From NCBI GenBank assembly GCA_016185525.1, contig JACPNK010000004.1, positions 17,712 through 74,816 of the forward strand: 57,105 bases of DNA, written 5' to 3'. The notes beneath the pieces are model-generated. The model ran no database searches. It saw only the letters and a program-made list of their open reading frames with translations, and had not been told where the DNA came from. This stretch comes from Candidatus Yanofskyibacteriota bacterium (GTDB taxonomy: Bacteria; Patescibacteriota; Minisyncoccia; 2-02-FULL-40-12; IGHO2-12-FULL-4). Shown in pieces: positions 1 through 8,842 of the stretch. Positions within the stretch are counted from its first letter, which is position 1. Every line of letters begins with the position of its first letter. A program made the translations under genes and the position numbers.

Positions 1-135
1 TTATGCCCGCGCTTTCGCGATTGACCGTCAGCAAAGCCCCAGCAAGCTGCTTTCGCTTTTGGTGTTCCGTGCGATATCAACGGATTTCACCCCTACACCG
101 CACGTTCCGCTTGCCTCTGACTTGCTCTAGTTACA

Positions 136-292
136 AGCCGTGCCTCGCTACCGCTCGCCACGAAATTTTTAATTTTACAATTTTCTAATTTTCAATCAAT
201 TCTTAATGTTTTAATTTTTAAACATTTTAAATTCAATGAAAATTTTAAATTGAAAATTCTAAATTGTGCCGAACGAAAGTGAGGCACAGATT
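136..292. repeat. Second expanded 16S helix (about E. coli 600-640 region), AT-rich imperfect palindrome
   Basis: GTGCCTC...GAGGCAC closing arms; inner TTCTAATTTTCAATCAATTC ... TTTTAAATTGAAAATTCTAAATTG. Confidence 0.7.
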
Positions 293-664
293 GCCGTTTC
301 CGATGCGGCCTCACAGTTAAGCCATGAGATTTAACATCGGACTAGCAAAACCGGCTACTCGCTCTTTACGCCCAGTAATTCCGGATAACGCTTGGGGCCT
401 TCGTATTACCGCTCCTGCTGGCTAAAGTTACAACATAACTTAATTTTTATGTCTAACGTTGGACTATCTCACCATCCTTAAATAATTAAGGATGCTCAGC
501 GTATTATGGGAACTTAAAAATTCCCATCTCCAGGCACTTTCTAAGATTTCAAAAAAAGTGACTGGAAGTCTCTGAGGGGTTAATTTGTTCAAATTTTTGA
601 AGACTTGATTTTATACAAGTTACTATGTACAATTTTGTGGCACATTACCAAAATTGGAGGCCTA

Positions 665-856
665 ATGATTTATTATATCCTCGAAGGTAAATGGTCAAAC
701 AGTATAGCGGAAACATCTGGAACAGAACTCCACATTTTCCAAGCATACTCTGATGAACATGCCACAGAAAAGGCGCAAAGTTATGCCAATGCCCTTCGAT
801 TCAAAATTTCAAAGTTGCTTAAAGTAACTGCGGTAGAAAGAGTAGAAGTAGAATAA
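665..856 (+). CDS. Small protein (63 aa) encoded antisense to the rRNA/intron; MIYYILEGKWSNSIAETSGTELHIFQ...
   Basis: ORF with GGAGG at 656-660 upstream of ATG 665, followed by an intrinsic terminator in the same orientation. Confidence 0.6.
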   Translation: MIYYILEGKWSNSIAETSGTELHIFQAYSDEHATEKAQSYANALRFKISKLLKVTAVERVEVE

Positions 857-886
857 ATACAAAGAAAATCAAGGCCACAATCTTTC

Positions 887-912
887 ACTGAGCTTGAAGC
901 TCGGTTTTTTTC
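887..912 (+). terminator. Intrinsic terminator after the antisense intron ORF
   Basis: ACTGAGC-TTGAA-GCTCGGT followed by TTTTTT; the T-run is only on the plus strand. Confidence 0.65.
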
Positions 913-1255
913 TCCAAAAATTTGAACAAATCAACTTCCCTGCTGATTTTCCAGTAATTTTGTTAATAAAAACCAACAAAATTTTAATTCAGATTGTCAC
1001 CTCAAAGGGTACTGAATTATTAACTGGGTTTTCCAGCATATAAGCCAAGTTTTTCCTTATTGCCTTACAGCAATAGGTCGCGCCCCCGCCCGAAGTGGCG
1101 GGAGTTTCCACGAAGTTAGGAGCCCCTTATTCGCCAGGTACCGTCACTCCGCCAAAAGGCGGATTCTTCCCTGGCAAAAGCGGTTTACAACCCTAAGGCC
1201 TTCTTCCCGCACGCGGCGTCGCTCGATCAGGCTTTCGCCCATTGTCGAAATTTGT

Positions 1256-1979
1256 CCACAATCACTTGTAGTATAGACTATGTCTTCTTCCCCAAAATAA
1301 TTGAGGAGCTAGCATATTATGGCCTCTAAAAAGAGCGCCATCCAAGTTTAACTAAACTTGAGTCGTTACGGGGTTAATGACCTCATAATTCTTTTTACCG
1401 CCTGCGCCTGAATTTATTTTCCTAATTTCCAGTGCCATGGAAAATAACTTTTCGAAATCTTTATCGGAGAGTGAACTTCTGATGTTCACTAGACCCTGAT
1501 CAAAGATATCAATCATGGCAAGCATTATTTTTGCTTGCCTTTGTTTAAGAATCAAATGCGGTAAAAGTCGCTCTAATACTCTTTTCAGATCTTCACGTTT
1601 CTGAATAACTAGTTCCGAAAGATTATGAGTTGGAGTGTATCTGACTGAACCAACCTTGCCCAAAGATTCTTGAAGCAGAAGCATTAAATTTTTATGCCTA
1701 ACATGCTGTGTAAAATTTATTTTCAATCTCACACGATATGGAAACCGGCGTCTATCTGGCCGCTTTTCTATAACAGCTACAATAGATCCGTCTCCATCAA
1801 GAAAACCGGCAATATATTGATCCGATACATTTTTTCCATTAACTTCCCACGGCGTTGTCTCCATATGGGGTATTATACTATAACCACTTATTTATGGTTA
1901 TAGTTGCTTATCCACAAAGAGGTTTCGCCGTTATAAGCTAGATTTTACTTCAACGTTACCGCTGAAGGAGACAAAATTT
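1256..1979 (-). other. Group I intron in 16S rRNA at about E. coli position 328
   Basis: 5' exon GGAACTGAGAU pairs with downstream GUCUC with a terminal U.G (P1-like); S-like motif GACATAGTCTA near the 3' end; contains a LAGLIDADG ORF. Confidence 0.85.
1352..1864 (-). CDS. LAGLIDADG homing endonuclease (intron-encoded)
   Basis: 170 aa with YIAGFLDGDGSI motif, inside the 16S intron, same strand as rRNA. Confidence 0.9.
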   Translation of the reverse strand: METTPWEVNGKNVSDQYIAGFLDGDGSIVAVIEKRPDRRRFPYRVRLKINFTQHVRHKNLMLLLQESLGKVGSVRYTPTHNLSELVIQKREDLKRVLERLLPHLILKQRQAKIMLAMIDIFDQGLVNIRSSLSDKDFEKLFSMALEIRKINSGAGGKKNYEVINPVTTQV

Positions 1980-2103
1980 ATCTCAGTTCCGTCGTTGGGG
2001 GCCGTGCTCTCACACCCCCTACCCGTCATAGCCTTGGTGAGCCATTACCTCGCCAACAAGCTGATAGGACATAGGCCGCTCACCGAGCAGATTGCTCCTT
2101 TAA

Positions 2104-2227
2104 TCGTGCCTCGCTACCGCGAGCCACTGGGCCAAAGTCTAAAGTCAAAAGTCTAAAGCCAGAAAATTCTTGCCTTAGTCTTTAGTCATTAAGCTTTAGT
2201 CAGTGACTCACAATAGTGAAGCACGAT
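2104..2227. repeat. Expanded 16S V2 helix containing degenerate GTCTAAAGTC-type repeats
   Basis: Closing complement ATCGTGC/GCACGAT; inner tandem AAAGTCTAAAGTCAAAAGTCTAAAGCC ... GCCTTAGTCTTTAGTCATTAAGCTTTAGTC imperfect palindrome. Confidence 0.75.
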
Positions 2228-2234
2228 GCCATTG

Positions 2235-2266
<32 letters not shown>

Positions 2267-2503
2267 ATCTCGGTGGTACGTACCAATGTGTTACTAACTC
2301 GTTCGCCACTGTGCAGAGTATTGCTACCCTGCACCGTTCGACTTGCATGCATCATCCACGCCGCCAGCGTTCATCCTGAGCTAGGATCAAACTCTCAAAA
2401 TAATTCGTCTAAGCTTAGCCGAAAGCCAAAATTAGACGAATAGTAAGTCTAGTTGACTGTAATAAATAACAACCTATTCAATTCTCAAAATGCTTTCCCT
2501 AAA

Positions 2504-2545
2504 GACAACCACGATTGAATCTTTAAAGATTCAATCGTGGTTGTC
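2504..2545. repeat. 42-nt perfect palindrome in 16S leader region
   Basis: GACAACCACGATTGAATCTTTAAAGATTCAATCGTGGTTGTC. Confidence 0.9.
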
Positions 2546-2583
2546 CACGCCAATCTAAATTGTCTTTCAATTCATTTCAGACA

Positions 2584-2611
2584 ATTCTAGCAAATGGAAA
2601 AACATTGTCAA
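2584..2611 (-). promoter_or_regulatory. Putative sigma70-type promoter of the rRNA gene
   Basis: Minus strand TTGACA-16 nt-TAGAAT, upstream of the 16S 5' end. Confidence 0.7.
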
Positions 2612-2653
2612 CCACCCCGTAGAACAAAAAAAACAAAAAGAGGCCAATGACCT

Positions 2654-3037
2654 CTAACTGACTGCCGCATCCATTATTTCTTCTATTCTATTTTTTCTGT
2701 CGGTTAATTCTTTCTCTGTCGGCAGTACCGGTACAACTTCGATATTTTTTCTGCTCCAACCCCGATACTCCAAACGCCTCTTCTTTATAATCTGCCCAAC
2801 TTCTTCAGCCAAATTTTTTAAACCGGGCAGACCCTCAATCAACAGCCACGACTTGTCGTCAACCTTGCGTACAAACAACTTGCGTGATGACAGCAACCAC
2901 CACTGACAGTCATTAAATTGCGCCCTAAAAGAAATCCCGAACTTGAACCAAAATATTTTACGATCTCGGCTTAATGCCAAAAGAATATCAATAAGTTCCG
3001 ATTCAAGTTCCAGCATAATCGTCAACCCCCAAAACAA
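2654..3037 (-). CDS. Hypothetical protein
   Basis: 127 aa ORF; internal ATG (MLELESEL...) possible start. Confidence 0.6.
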   Translation of the reverse strand: MFWGLTIMLELESELIDILLALSRDRKIFWFKFGISFRAQFNDCQWWLLSSRKLFVRKVDDKSWLLIEGLPGLKNLAEEVGQIIKKRRLEYRGWSRKNIEVVPVLPTEKELTDRKNRIEEIMDAAVS

Positions 3038-3135
3038 AGAACAGGTACCACCAGACTATTTGAATAATAAAAATCAGTCAAACTGTATAAAAATAAAAAA
3101 GGGCACTGTGGGATGCCCTATGACTGTGACTTAAG

Positions 3136-6090
3136 TTAATTATTTGGAGGCGGTTGAGGCAAAGGCGGCAGAACAGGTTGTGGGGGCCTGTTGCTGTTGC
3201 CGTTACCGCTATTATGAGTATTGTTGGCGCTACCGTTGCCAACATTTACAACCGGATCAGGCGACGGCTCTCTCGGCGGCCCAACTGTCGGTGGCACAGT
3301 CGGATTACCCGCCGTACCGCCGCTGTTATTATTTGTAGATGCCTGATTCTGTGCCTGTCCTTGATTCTGTTGATTGCTATTATTATTGCTGTTAGTTCCT
3401 GTATTGCTGTTTCTATTGTCATTGCTAGCCGAATTATTTGAAGTATTAGTGCTGGTTACTCCGACATTAGTCGGATTGTCGTTTTGATTGTTGTTAACAC
3501 TGGAATTTTTGTTATCATTGCTGGCGCTTGCGCCACTATTGCTGTTTGCGCCGCTGACGGCCGTATTGGTATTGTTGGCCGTGCTGTTTGCCGAATTGCT
3601 GGCATTGCTGTTACCGCCTTGAGCGTTGCCGCCCTGCGCATTTCCGCCTTGTGCAGTATTACTTGCTGTATTGTTACCGCCTTGCAAACTGCTGGCAACA
3701 TCTATGACTGGGTTGTTCTGGACATTGGCGTTATTGGTATTACTAAGAGCTGGGTTGCTCGTCAAAGTTTGAGTAAGATTAAAAACCACTCCGTCTAAAT
3801 CTGTACCGCCACGGCCTCTAAAAGCAGCTATGCCGCTGAAAACCGAACTTGTTATGCCGGTTGTATACAAGACAAACCTATCAAGTTTTGTAAAGCCGTC
3901 ATTTCTCGGCCTTTGCAAGTTAACAACATTTTCTAAATTCTGCTGACTTGTTTTTTGATTGAGCGATAAAAATTCCAAAAACTTTCCCTGCTGTTCAATT
4001 TGCTTTTCCTGCAACTCTTGCTGTTTTTTCTGGTAGTCTGACATCTGGTCAAAGTAGCGGTCCAAAATATGACCCGCCATCTTCTCTGCGTCTTTTACTA
4101 CAACCACTGTTTCTTGAGTTAATCCCTCGGCTGGCATCGCCGTCTGTTGGATCCTGATCTTACCAACAATTACCTCATTCCCACATTGGGCATATTTTAT
4201 ATTTCCGTCTTCGTCTGCCAAGACTCTTGTTCCCGGTGTCAAAAGGAAAGCCTTAAAACTACCCGCCAGTTCCATAACTACTTGGGTTAAATCTTCAAGG
4301 GTGTAAAAACCTAATTCCGGATGCTCCTTGGCTAATCGGTTAAACATTAACGGATTATTTTCGGGCGTATAAATTTCAACACGATCCACTTTTCCTGTTG
4401 CTCTTTGACCTTGAGCAGACACGGGGAAACTCCCAAGAAATAAAGCAAAGACTAAGCCAAGCGCCAGATTTTTTCTCATTTTTTTCTCCTTTTTTGTTTG
4501 TTGTTTTTGTTTTCTTTGTTTTTGGTTTTTTGATTCACGCCGGGTTGTCCGGTCAGTCTTCATCGCTCTGAAATTGTTTGCAAATACTCCCAAAAGTAAA
4601 ATACCCAAAAATGACACCGGCAAAAATCTACCCAAGTCCGCTAAACCAGCTAATCCTGCTTTTTTAACTTCTGTTTTTTTCTTCTCTTCTTTCTTCAAAC
4701 TTACAATTTGGGAGTTGTTTTTTGTCTCGTTTTTTCGTTCCAGACTGGTTAATCTTGCTTCAAAAAAAGTAGTTGAATTTTTAACTTCAGAATACATTTC
4801 CCTAATATTCGCGAGTTCGGCCGACTGAACAATGCTTTTCTTTTGTAAAATTCTGACCTTGGCAGATTCTGCCGTAATTTGTTCCTTAAGCTGGATATTT
4901 TCTTTTTGAAGTTTTTCCGAGTCATTTCTTGTGACTCGCAACACCTGCGTCAGCGCAAATTCTCTCTCCTGATTTTGTCTTTGTTGTTCCGCCAAAGCGG
5001 AGCCCATCAGGATGATTTGCGTTTCAAGTTCTTCTATTTTTTTCTGTTTTTGAGCCAGCTGGTCAGATTGATTTACAGTCGCTTGTTTCAAAACGGAAAT
5101 TTCTTCGGCAATCAGCGAGTTGGTTTTTCTCAAGTCAACCATGTTGCGATAAAAAACTTCCTGCGCAACCTGATTGTCGCAATAAATATTAAGTCCGGTC
5201 GTTTGTTGTTGCCCCTGCCTTCCCACAAAGGAAGAAGCAACATTCAAACTGCTGGACATAATAAAATTGGAAGCAATCAAGTTGCCGTAACGCAAACCCA
5301 TACTGACAAATGGAATAGAGTTTATAATTTCTTTTTTTAACCTTCCTCTTGTTTTCTCAAAAAAGGTTACCTCCGCTTTGTCGTAGCCCTCTTCAGTTAA
5401 AACAGTCCCTTTGTGGCCAAGCTCCGAGGAATTTGCAACCAGATAAATCAGCTTTTCAATTTTTTTGTCCGTTTCTGAATTTTTCTTTACATACCTGACG
5501 CCATTTCCCCCGTCCTTAAATACCGCCCCCTTGGGCTGAAAATTTTCCTGATCTACATTGTTTACCTCTCTCTGTTCCCAAACCATTCCAAGGGGACCCC
5601 TTGGATAAAAAATATGACTGCCATCGTGGCACAAAAGAAAAAATCTTTTTTCTTTATACTTTGCAAGTTTTGCGACATCATCCGACTTCGTAATCAAGGC
5701 AACCAATTTCTGTTCTCCCACAAGAACAAAAGAGTTGATCTGCTTTGAATCTTTGTCAAAGTAATGAAGCGTTGAAGCAAGAGTTTTCGCAACTATTTTT
5801 TCTTTTCCGTTATCATTAGCGGTTACAACCAGTTCCCACGAATTGCCGGTTTCCGCGCCGACATTTCTTAATTCCTTAAGCTCTTCCGGCATGGAAGAAA
5901 CAACAACAATATATTCTGCTGACCTAGAATCAAACTCCGGCACAACCGTATTTTTATTCTTTTCCTTTACCTCAAAAGGTAAACGCCTTAGGGCGTCAAG
6001 TTCGGAAATACGATAATTAGTGTTGCCAAAAACAGACACACCAAAAAACCCAAGAACAAACCACACAAACAAAAAGCCTTTTTTCAGCAT
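3136..6090 (-). CDS. Large secreted/surface protein with coiled coil, internal second signal peptide and Asn-rich low-complexity C-terminus
   Basis: 984 aa continuous ORF; N-terminal signal-like MLKKGFLFVWFVLGFFGVSVFG; internal MRKNLALGLVFALFLGSFPVSAQG preceded by AAAGGAG. Confidence 0.75.
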   Translation of the reverse strand: MLKKGFLFVWFVLGFFGVSVFGNTNYRISELDALRRLPFEVKEKNKNTVVPEFDSRSAEYIVVVSSMPEELKELRNVGAETGNSWELVVTANDNGKEKIVAKTLASTLHYFDKDSKQINSFVLVGEQKLVALITKSDDVAKLAKYKEKRFFLLCHDGSHIFYPRGPLGMVWEQREVNNVDQENFQPKGAVFKDGGNGVRYVKKNSETDKKIEKLIYLVANSSELGHKGTVLTEEGYDKAEVTFFEKTRGRLKKEIINSIPFVSMGLRYGNLIASNFIMSSSLNVASSFVGRQGQQQTTGLNIYCDNQVAQEVFYRNMVDLRKTNSLIAEEISVLKQATVNQSDQLAQKQKKIEELETQIILMGSALAEQQRQNQEREFALTQVLRVTRNDSEKLQKENIQLKEQITAESAKVRILQKKSIVQSAELANIREMYSEVKNSTTFFEARLTSLERKNETKNNSQIVSLKKEEKKKTEVKKAGLAGLADLGRFLPVSFLGILLLGVFANNFRAMKTDRTTRRESKNQKQRKQKQQTKKEKKMRKNLALGLVFALFLGSFPVSAQGQRATGKVDRVEIYTPENNPLMFNRLAKEHPELGFYTLEDLTQVVMELAGSFKAFLLTPGTRVLADEDGNIKYAQCGNEVIVGKIRIQQTAMPAEGLTQETVVVVKDAEKMAGHILDRYFDQMSDYQKKQQELQEKQIEQQGKFLEFLSLNQKTSQQNLENVVNLQRPRNDGFTKLDRFVLYTTGITSSVFSGIAAFRGRGGTDLDGVVFNLTQTLTSNPALSNTNNANVQNNPVIDVASSLQGGNNTASNTAQGGNAQGGNAQGGNSNASNSANSTANNTNTAVSGANSNSGASASNDNKNSSVNNNQNDNPTNVGVTSTNTSNNSASNDNRNSNTGTNSNNNSNQQNQGQAQNQASTNNNSGGTAGNPTVPPTVGPPREPSPDPVVNVGNGSANNTHNSGNGNSNRPPQPVLPPLPQPPPNN

Positions 6091-6199
6091 ACTTTTTCCT
6101 TGTTGTCAAAGATGCTTTGTAAGGAGATGGTATATTAAGTTGACATTTGTGTCAAGCCCGTACACATTAATCCAAGGGCCGCCCTTGAATTAATTAAAA

Positions 6200-6226
6200 A
6201 ATCACCCCAGGGGGTGATTTTCAATT
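6200..6226 (-). terminator. Intrinsic terminator downstream of the 6248-6985 gene
   Basis: Minus strand AAAATCACCCCCTGGGGTGATTTTTTAA. Confidence 0.7.
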
Positions 6227-6247
6227 TTACTGCTACACTAGGCTTCA

Positions 6248-6985
6248 CTACTTGTTGTAGTACCCACAATCTCTTTCAGCAACCGCAGCTGCGCTCGAAT
6301 AAGAATTCCAAGATGCCTCAGATCCTGTAAAAGCACCCCGCGAACTTGCGGACCCAAAGGATTCATGCCCTGGCTGTGACGGTCCGGTCATCTGGCTACT
6401 CGACTTGCCACTAGAACTACCGGAGTCTCGAGAGCTACTGGTACTGGGGTTTGACGATCTGTCTACATTATCCGCCTTTTCAACTTTGTAAACCATTGAT
6501 CTCTTAACTATAAAACTACTACCATCACTTTCCTTAATTCCAATCATCCCGTCGTGTCTTTCTTCTGGAGATCCGTTTACGTACTCAAACGGTAAAGCTG
6601 TCCCCCTTGATACTTCCTGTCCATCCTTCATAAAAACGACAGGTTCTCCCTCTAATATCGTAGGACCATCAACCCAACTTGCTCCTATTGGTGTTAGCTT
6701 TTCTTTTTGTTGACTGCATTGACTGGATGTCTTTTGTCCACCAGCAACAGAAACAGAAGAATCTCCTGATTGATAACTACAACAATGCCCGTTTTCAAAC
6801 CCACCAGCATTTATTTCTTGAACCAACTTATCAACATTGACATTGTTGAACTCATATATAATATTTTTTAATTTTTCTGCAGTTTCTATATCCCCCTCCC
6901 TCTTCTTTGTTTCTATAAGCGATTGTGTTAAGTAGGTTATTTTTTGCATTAAAACTCGTATTTCATTTTCTCTTGTATCCAACAT
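6248..6985 (-). CDS. Hypothetical protein, Ser/Gly-rich C-terminus
   Basis: 245 aa ORF with upstream AAGGAG. Confidence 0.7.
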   Translation of the reverse strand: MLDTRENEIRVLMQKITYLTQSLIETKKREGDIETAEKLKNIIYEFNNVNVDKLVQEINAGGFENGHCCSYQSGDSSVSVAGGQKTSSQCSQQKEKLTPIGASWVDGPTILEGEPVVFMKDGQEVSRGTALPFEYVNGSPEERHDGMIGIKESDGSSFIVKRSMVYKVEKADNVDRSSNPSTSSSRDSGSSSGKSSSQMTGPSQPGHESFGSASSRGAFTGSEASWNSYSSAAAVAERDCGYYNK

Positions 6986-7088
6986 GGTTTTCTCCTTTTT
7001 TTGTTTTTGTTAAGTTTCTCAGCCCACGAAAATTGGGCTGTCTCATTAGTAGACTTTTTAATAAGTTTTGTCAAGTAGCTGCGCTGGT

Positions 7089-7760
7089 TCATATGATATT
7101 CTTACGCCACTCCTTAATTTTTTTGTGGTCGCCTGATAAGAGGACTTTTGGCACTTTTAGTCTCTTTTTTCCCATAATAAAAACCTCTGGACGGGTATAC
7201 TGGGCGTGATCAGCTTTTTGCGCCGACTCTTTTTTAGCAATAAAACCGGGTATCAGTCTGGAAACCGACTCAATTACCGCCATGGCCGCCACTTCGCCGC
7301 CATTCAATACATAATCACCGATTGAAATAACTTCATCGGCAATATAATCAGCAACTCTTTCGTCAACTCCTTCATAACGTCCGCAGATAAAAATTAGCTG
7401 ATCTAGTTTAGCCCATTTTTTTGCCAACTCTTGCGTAAGTTTTTTACCTCGAGGGCTAAACAGTATTACTCTCTGTTTTAAGTTATAAGTTTTAGGTTTT
7501 ACGTTTTTGGATCTCTTACTTTTAACTTTTAACTCAATACTCTTAACTGCTTTAAAAATCGGCTCAATCTTTAACACCATCCCCGGTCCCCCGCCGTAAG
7601 GATTGTCGTCAACCGTCTTGTGCTTGTCTGTCGTCCATTTTCTTAAGTTGTGCAGACCGATTCTGATAATCTTCTTTTTTTGCCCGCGCGCCAAAAGAGA
7701 CTCACTCACAAAGCCTTTAAAAATTTCCGGGAAAATTGTAATAACATCAAATTGAATCAT
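7089..7760 (-). CDS. trmD: tRNA (guanine-N1)-methyltransferase TrmD, with insertion of repeat-derived residues
   Basis: MIQFDVITIFPEIF, NPYGGGPGMV, FICGRYEGVDERV, IGDYVLNGGE motifs. Confidence 0.95.
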   Translation of the reverse strand: MIQFDVITIFPEIFKGFVSESLLARGQKKKIIRIGLHNLRKWTTDKHKTVDDNPYGGGPGMVLKIEPIFKAVKSIELKVKSKRSKNVKPKTYNLKQRVILFSPRGKKLTQELAKKWAKLDQLIFICGRYEGVDERVADYIADEVISIGDYVLNGGEVAAMAVIESVSRLIPGFIAKKESAQKADHAQYTRPEVFIMGKKRLKVPKVLLSGDHKKIKEWRKNII

Positions 7761-7823
7761 ACTTAAATTTGTGTTCTAATATAACACATTGCGGTTCTTT
7801 TTAAAACAAGGAAAGAGTCAGTC

Positions 7824-8327
7824 ATGCTTAAAATAATTTTTATTTTACTTTTGCCGTTATTAGGCCAGACTACTGGCACCGAACAGCAAAATGGTCTCCC
7901 CGAAAACAAACAATTAATTCTGATAAACCTAACTAAAAGAACTTTAGAGTTCTACGACCAAGACAAAATTATTTTTAAATGCCGAATAAGAGTTGGCAAA
8001 AGAGGAACCCCTACGCCAGTCGGTTCGGGTTATGTTTACGAAAAAAGAGAAAGACCGGTTTTTAGATATGTTGATCCGGGACCGCAACAAGGAGAAGTTA
8101 TAAATTATGCCGAATGCGCCGACGGCCTCAAAAAAGTTGTTCATTCCAAAATGAGAGCCTTGGGTATAAGAATTAAAAATACCGACCGCTACAGCATCCA
8201 CTCAACCACTTGCAGTGAAACTATCGGAAAGCCTCTTTCCAACGGCTGTATCGGAATGACAGTCCAAGATATGTTAAAACTTTACCCACTGGTCCAAGAT
8301 AAAACCATAGTTAAGATAATAAAATAA
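7824..8327 (+). CDS. L,D-transpeptidase (YkuD family)
   Basis: SIHSTTCSETIGKPLSNGCIGM catalytic signature; N-terminal hydrophobic segment. Confidence 0.88.
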   Translation: MLKIIFILLLPLLGQTTGTEQQNGLPENKQLILINLTKRTLEFYDQDKIIFKCRIRVGKRGTPTPVGSGYVYEKRERPVFRYVDPGPQQGEVINYAECADGLKKVVHSKMRALGIRIKNTDRYSIHSTTCSETIGKPLSNGCIGMTVQDMLKLYPLVQDKTIVKIIK

Positions 8328-8354
8328 ACAGTCAACCTTTTGGCTGTTTTTAAG

Positions 8355-8390
8355 TAATCAAAAACCCCATATTTTGGGGTTTTTGATTTG
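8355..8390. terminator. Bidirectional intrinsic terminator
   Basis: CAAAAACCCCATATTTTGGGGTTTTTGATTTG. Confidence 0.75.
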
Positions 8391-8407
8391 AGCATTCGCT
8401 CAAAAAA

Positions 8408-8731
8408 TTACATGTCCAGCTCGCCCATAACGTCTTCAACGTTTTTGGTCTTGCCGCCTGCAGCTACTGGTCCTCTTCCGCCTTCCGGCTCTTCAATGCG
8501 CAGATTAACTCTGGCATTGTTCCTCATGCCGATTATTCTGGCAAGAGTTCTGATAGCCTTGGCGGTAGAACCTTGTCGGCCGATCAGCAAACCCATATCT
8601 TCTGGGTCAACCTTGACCGAAAGCAGGACTCCCATCTCATCAACTTGTCTGGCAACTGTAACATCATCAGGCTTGTTGACGATAGCTTTGACGATAAACT
8701 CTACAAAATCTAGATCTTTATCTTTAGCCAT
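8408..8731 (-). CDS. khpA: KH-domain RNA-binding protein (KhpA-like)
   Basis: MGLLIGRQGSTAKAIRTL GXXG loop. Confidence 0.85.
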   Translation of the reverse strand: MAKDKDLDFVEFIVKAIVNKPDDVTVARQVDEMGVLLSVKVDPEDMGLLIGRQGSTAKAIRTLARIIGMRNNARVNLRIEEPEGGRGPVAAGGKTKNVEDVMGELDM

Positions 8732-8842
8732 ACTGTTAATAATCTTTTTTAAATATTAAACAATCTTTCGACCTGCCATCTCTTTCTTTCCGTGAGTGGC
8801 CTTAAACTTATATTATAATTCTATCACTTATTAAAACTGGTG

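Larger units (their letters stand above)
579..935. repeat. 21-nt inverted repeat (579-599 / 915-935) flanking the small ORF; predicted P6 extension of the group I intron
   Basis: GTTAATTTGTTCAAATTTTTG and CAAAAATTTGAACAAATCAAC pair over 21 nt with one G.U wobble; positioned between the Q-like and R-like core motifs. Confidence 0.85.
423..1109 (-). other. Group I intron in 16S rRNA at about E. coli position 516
   Basis: Exon ...CTAACTTCGTG (1109-1125) is separated from GCCAGCAGGAGCGG (ends 422). Minus strand shows group I core-like motifs: AAAATCAGCAGGGAAG (Q-like), CCTCAGAGACTTCC (R-like), GATGGTGAGATAGTCCAACG (S-like). Confidence 0.9.

Noticed and set aside
579-935. Inverted repeat around the 665-856 ORF as transposon terminal repeats
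   Set aside because: Arms fall between group I core motifs and pair with a G.U wobble, so an intron P6 stem explains them better; no target duplication seen.
3144-3798. Plus-strand ORFs opposite the Asn-rich 3' end of the 3136-6090 gene
   Set aside because: Shadow ORFs from low-complexity AAC/AAT codons on the other strand.
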